From assembly GCF_000372825.1 (NCBI RefSeq), contig NZ_KB910516.1, positions 404,011-468,010 of the forward strand: a DNA stretch of 64,000 nt, given 5' to 3'. Both the position numbers and the translations under genes were made by a program. The notes below the pieces were generated by a model. The model did not search any database. It saw only the letters and a program-made list of their open reading frames with translations, and was not told where the DNA came from. Position 1 is the stretch's first letter. Every line of letters begins with the position of its first letter. This document shows, piece by piece, positions 62,964 to 64,000 of this stretch. This stretch comes from Methylobacterium sp. 77. GTDB lineage: Bacteria > Pseudomonadota > Alphaproteobacteria > Rhizobiales > Beijerinckiaceae.

Positions 62964-64000
62964 GCCGAGGCCAGGCGGTAGAGGTGGAACGCGCCGTAGA
63001 TCGACGAGCGGTCCTCCTCGCCGAGCCGGCGGCTTTCCTCCTCGGCATAGTCCCATGCGCCGAGGATGGAATCCGGAACGCGGCCCGGAAGCCGGCGCTC
63101 GTCGGCCGCCGTCCGGAAGATCACGCGGGCACCGGGCCGCGCGGTCCGGGTAATCTGGGTCCACAAATCGGTGAGGTCGGCATCGGTCATCCAATCCTGC
63201 GCATCGAGGAGGATGACGGCATCGACGCTCGACGCCGGGCTCGCGCGCAGGAACTCGGTCATCGATTGCTGGCGGAAGCTGAGGCGGCCGGCGCGCTGGC
63301 GCAGCACGTCGTAATGGCCGGCCTGAAGATAGGGCGGCAGCGACGCGTCGGGGGCGGATTCGTAGGCGCGGCCGAAGGCCTGCCATGCGAAGTAGTTGGA
63401 CCGGATCGGGAAACCGCAGGCCAGTCGCTCCAAACGGTGGCGCAGGATCGCCGCCATCCCGCCGGCCTCGTCTCCCGCAAGCGCCACGTATTGCGCGGGC
63501 GGGATGCCGAGACCGTAGAGCGAAGCCGGCTGGCGGATCAGCCAACGGATGAAGGTCTTCTCGAAGAGCGGGGCCAGATCGGCCTCGAAGATGGCCCGCT
63601 GCTCCTCCATGTCGCGCGCCTTCAGCACCGCCCCGAGATCGCAGCCGTAGCGTCGGGCGAGCCAATGCCCCGCACCGATGAAGCGCCCGAGCAGGCCGTG
63701 GCGATAGAATCCGGTTTCGAACGCCGAAATGCGACGCCGCCCGTCGAGGCGCCGGGCTTCCCAATAGGCGCGGGAGGCCGGATCGAGATGCGGCCGGATG
63801 ATGTCGTCGTAGGCGGTGACGTTCTCGGGCCGGGAGGGGCGGCCGAAGAAACCGAAGAAGCCGGCATGGTCGGGCAGGTGTTCGAGGGCGGCGAGCTTGA
63901 GGTGACCCAGGGCCACATGGGCGCCGTTGAGGTCGACGGCGCTGATCCGGCCGGGATTGGCGGTGAGGTAGGATAGCGCGTTGCAGCCACCCGAGGCGAT
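62960..64000 (-). CDS. btaA: S-adenosylmethionine:diacylglycerol 3-amino-3-carboxypropyl transferase (BtaA), partial
   Basis: BtaA moves the aminocarboxypropyl group from SAM to diacylglycerol, the first step of DGTS synthesis under phosphate limitation. The frame is open to the right edge and begins mid-gene: the terminal residues read IASGGCNALSYLTANPGRIS, then AVDLNGAHVALGHLKLAALE, the SAM-binding core of DUF3419. Also FLRASPASSVDAVILLDAQD and RTAADERRLPGR. About 346 codons are seen; the N-terminus is missing. btaB follows with a 4-bp overlap. Confidence 0.9.
   Translation of the reverse strand: MASGGCNALSYLTANPGRISAVDLNGAHVALGHLKLAALEHLPDHAGFFGFFGRPSRPENVTAYDDIIRPHLDPASRAYWEARRLDGRRRISAFETGFYRHGLLGRFIGAGHWLARRYGCDLGAVLKARDMEEQRAIFEADLAPLFEKTFIRWLIRQPASLYGLGIPPAQYVALAGDEAGGMAAILRHRLERLACGFPIRSNYFAWQAFGRAYESAPDASLPPYLQAGHYDVLRQRAGRLSFRQQSMTEFLRASPASSVDAVILLDAQDWMTDADLTDLWTQITRTARPGARVIFRTAADERRLPGRVPDSILGAWDYAEEESRRLGEEDRSSIYGAFHLYRLASA

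Overview
The window is GC-rich (about two-thirds G+C by eye) alphaproteobacterial chromosome. It most resembles Methylobacterium/Methylorubrum or a close relative in the Hyphomicrobiales. The pointers are a formaldehyde-activating-enzyme (Fae) family gene, MucR/Ros and ExoR type regulators, an alphaproteobacterial 18-kDa complex I subunit (NDUFS4 type), a LOV histidine kinase of the GRNCRFLQG type, the short (type 2) form of ArgC, betaine-lipid genes and REP-type CCCTCTCCC palindromes. This assignment is inferred from gene content, not from an rRNA gene or a database search.

Layout. 0-4.3 kb: a truncated Nu-class glutathione S-transferase, a mini flagellar-rod-like protein with a 64-aa companion, a PilZ protein, tRNA-Pro(UGG), the complex I subunit, a nucleoside deaminase next to a spore-photoproduct-lyase-like radical SAM protein, and a SHOCT protein. 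4.4-10.1 kb: glgX, a LOV-kinase-receiver hybrid, a Lys/Ala-rich basic protein and convergent icd. 10.3-12.9 kb: an orphan TadE-TadE-TadG(vWA) set. 13.2-17 kb: Fae homologue, trmJ, GGDEF-EAL protein. 17-20.2 kb: two O-acylhomoserine sulfhydrylases bracketing a single-domain receiver. 20.4-24.2 kb: DUF3140 protein, MHS transporter, a strikingly AT-rich trypsin-like protease gene (probable transfer), CoA-binding protein and thioesterase. 24.2-28.9 kb: REP pair, rplM-rpsI, small protein, prolyl oligopeptidase, SURF1. 29-32.6 kb: a three-gene glycan cassette (TPR-sialyltransferase-like GT29 protein plus two pyruvyl-transferase-family proteins) sitting between surf1 and cyoABCD, in the opposite orientation. 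32.8-37.1 kb: cyoABCD, bo3-type quinol oxidase. 37.4-45 kb: a second MHS-like transporter, small exported and basic proteins, argC, a gene-poor stretch, a MucR homologue without a normal zinc site, a DUF1275 protein and a 160-bp MITE-like element. 45.1-48.3 kb: NarL-type two-component pair, tRNA-Arg(UCU), Gly/Tyr-rich exported protein. 48.5-54.1 kb: isochorismatase-fold hydrolase, poxB, lutABC. 54.2-58.3 kb: transglutaminase-like protein, membrane protein, eutBC without shell genes. 58.9-64 kb: ilvD overlapping an exoR-like gene, a GST, and btaB-btaA (btaA runs off the right edge).

How the genes fit together. Much of the window is core carbon and energy metabolism: pyruvate and lactate oxidation (PoxB, LutABC), ethanolamine cleavage (EutBC), the TCA step (Icd), quinol oxidation (Cyo, with SURF1 as assembly factor), amino-acid synthesis (MetY, ArgC, IlvD) and glycogen turnover (GlgX). 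A signalling layer of LOV kinase, GGDEF-EAL, PilZ, NarL pair, MucR-like and ExoR-like proteins points to light, c-di-GMP and envelope control. The clearest accessory pieces are the low-GC protease gene at 22.1-23.15 kb and the glycan cassette at 29-32.6 kb. No CRISPR array, prophage, rRNA operon or intact transposase gene was found.
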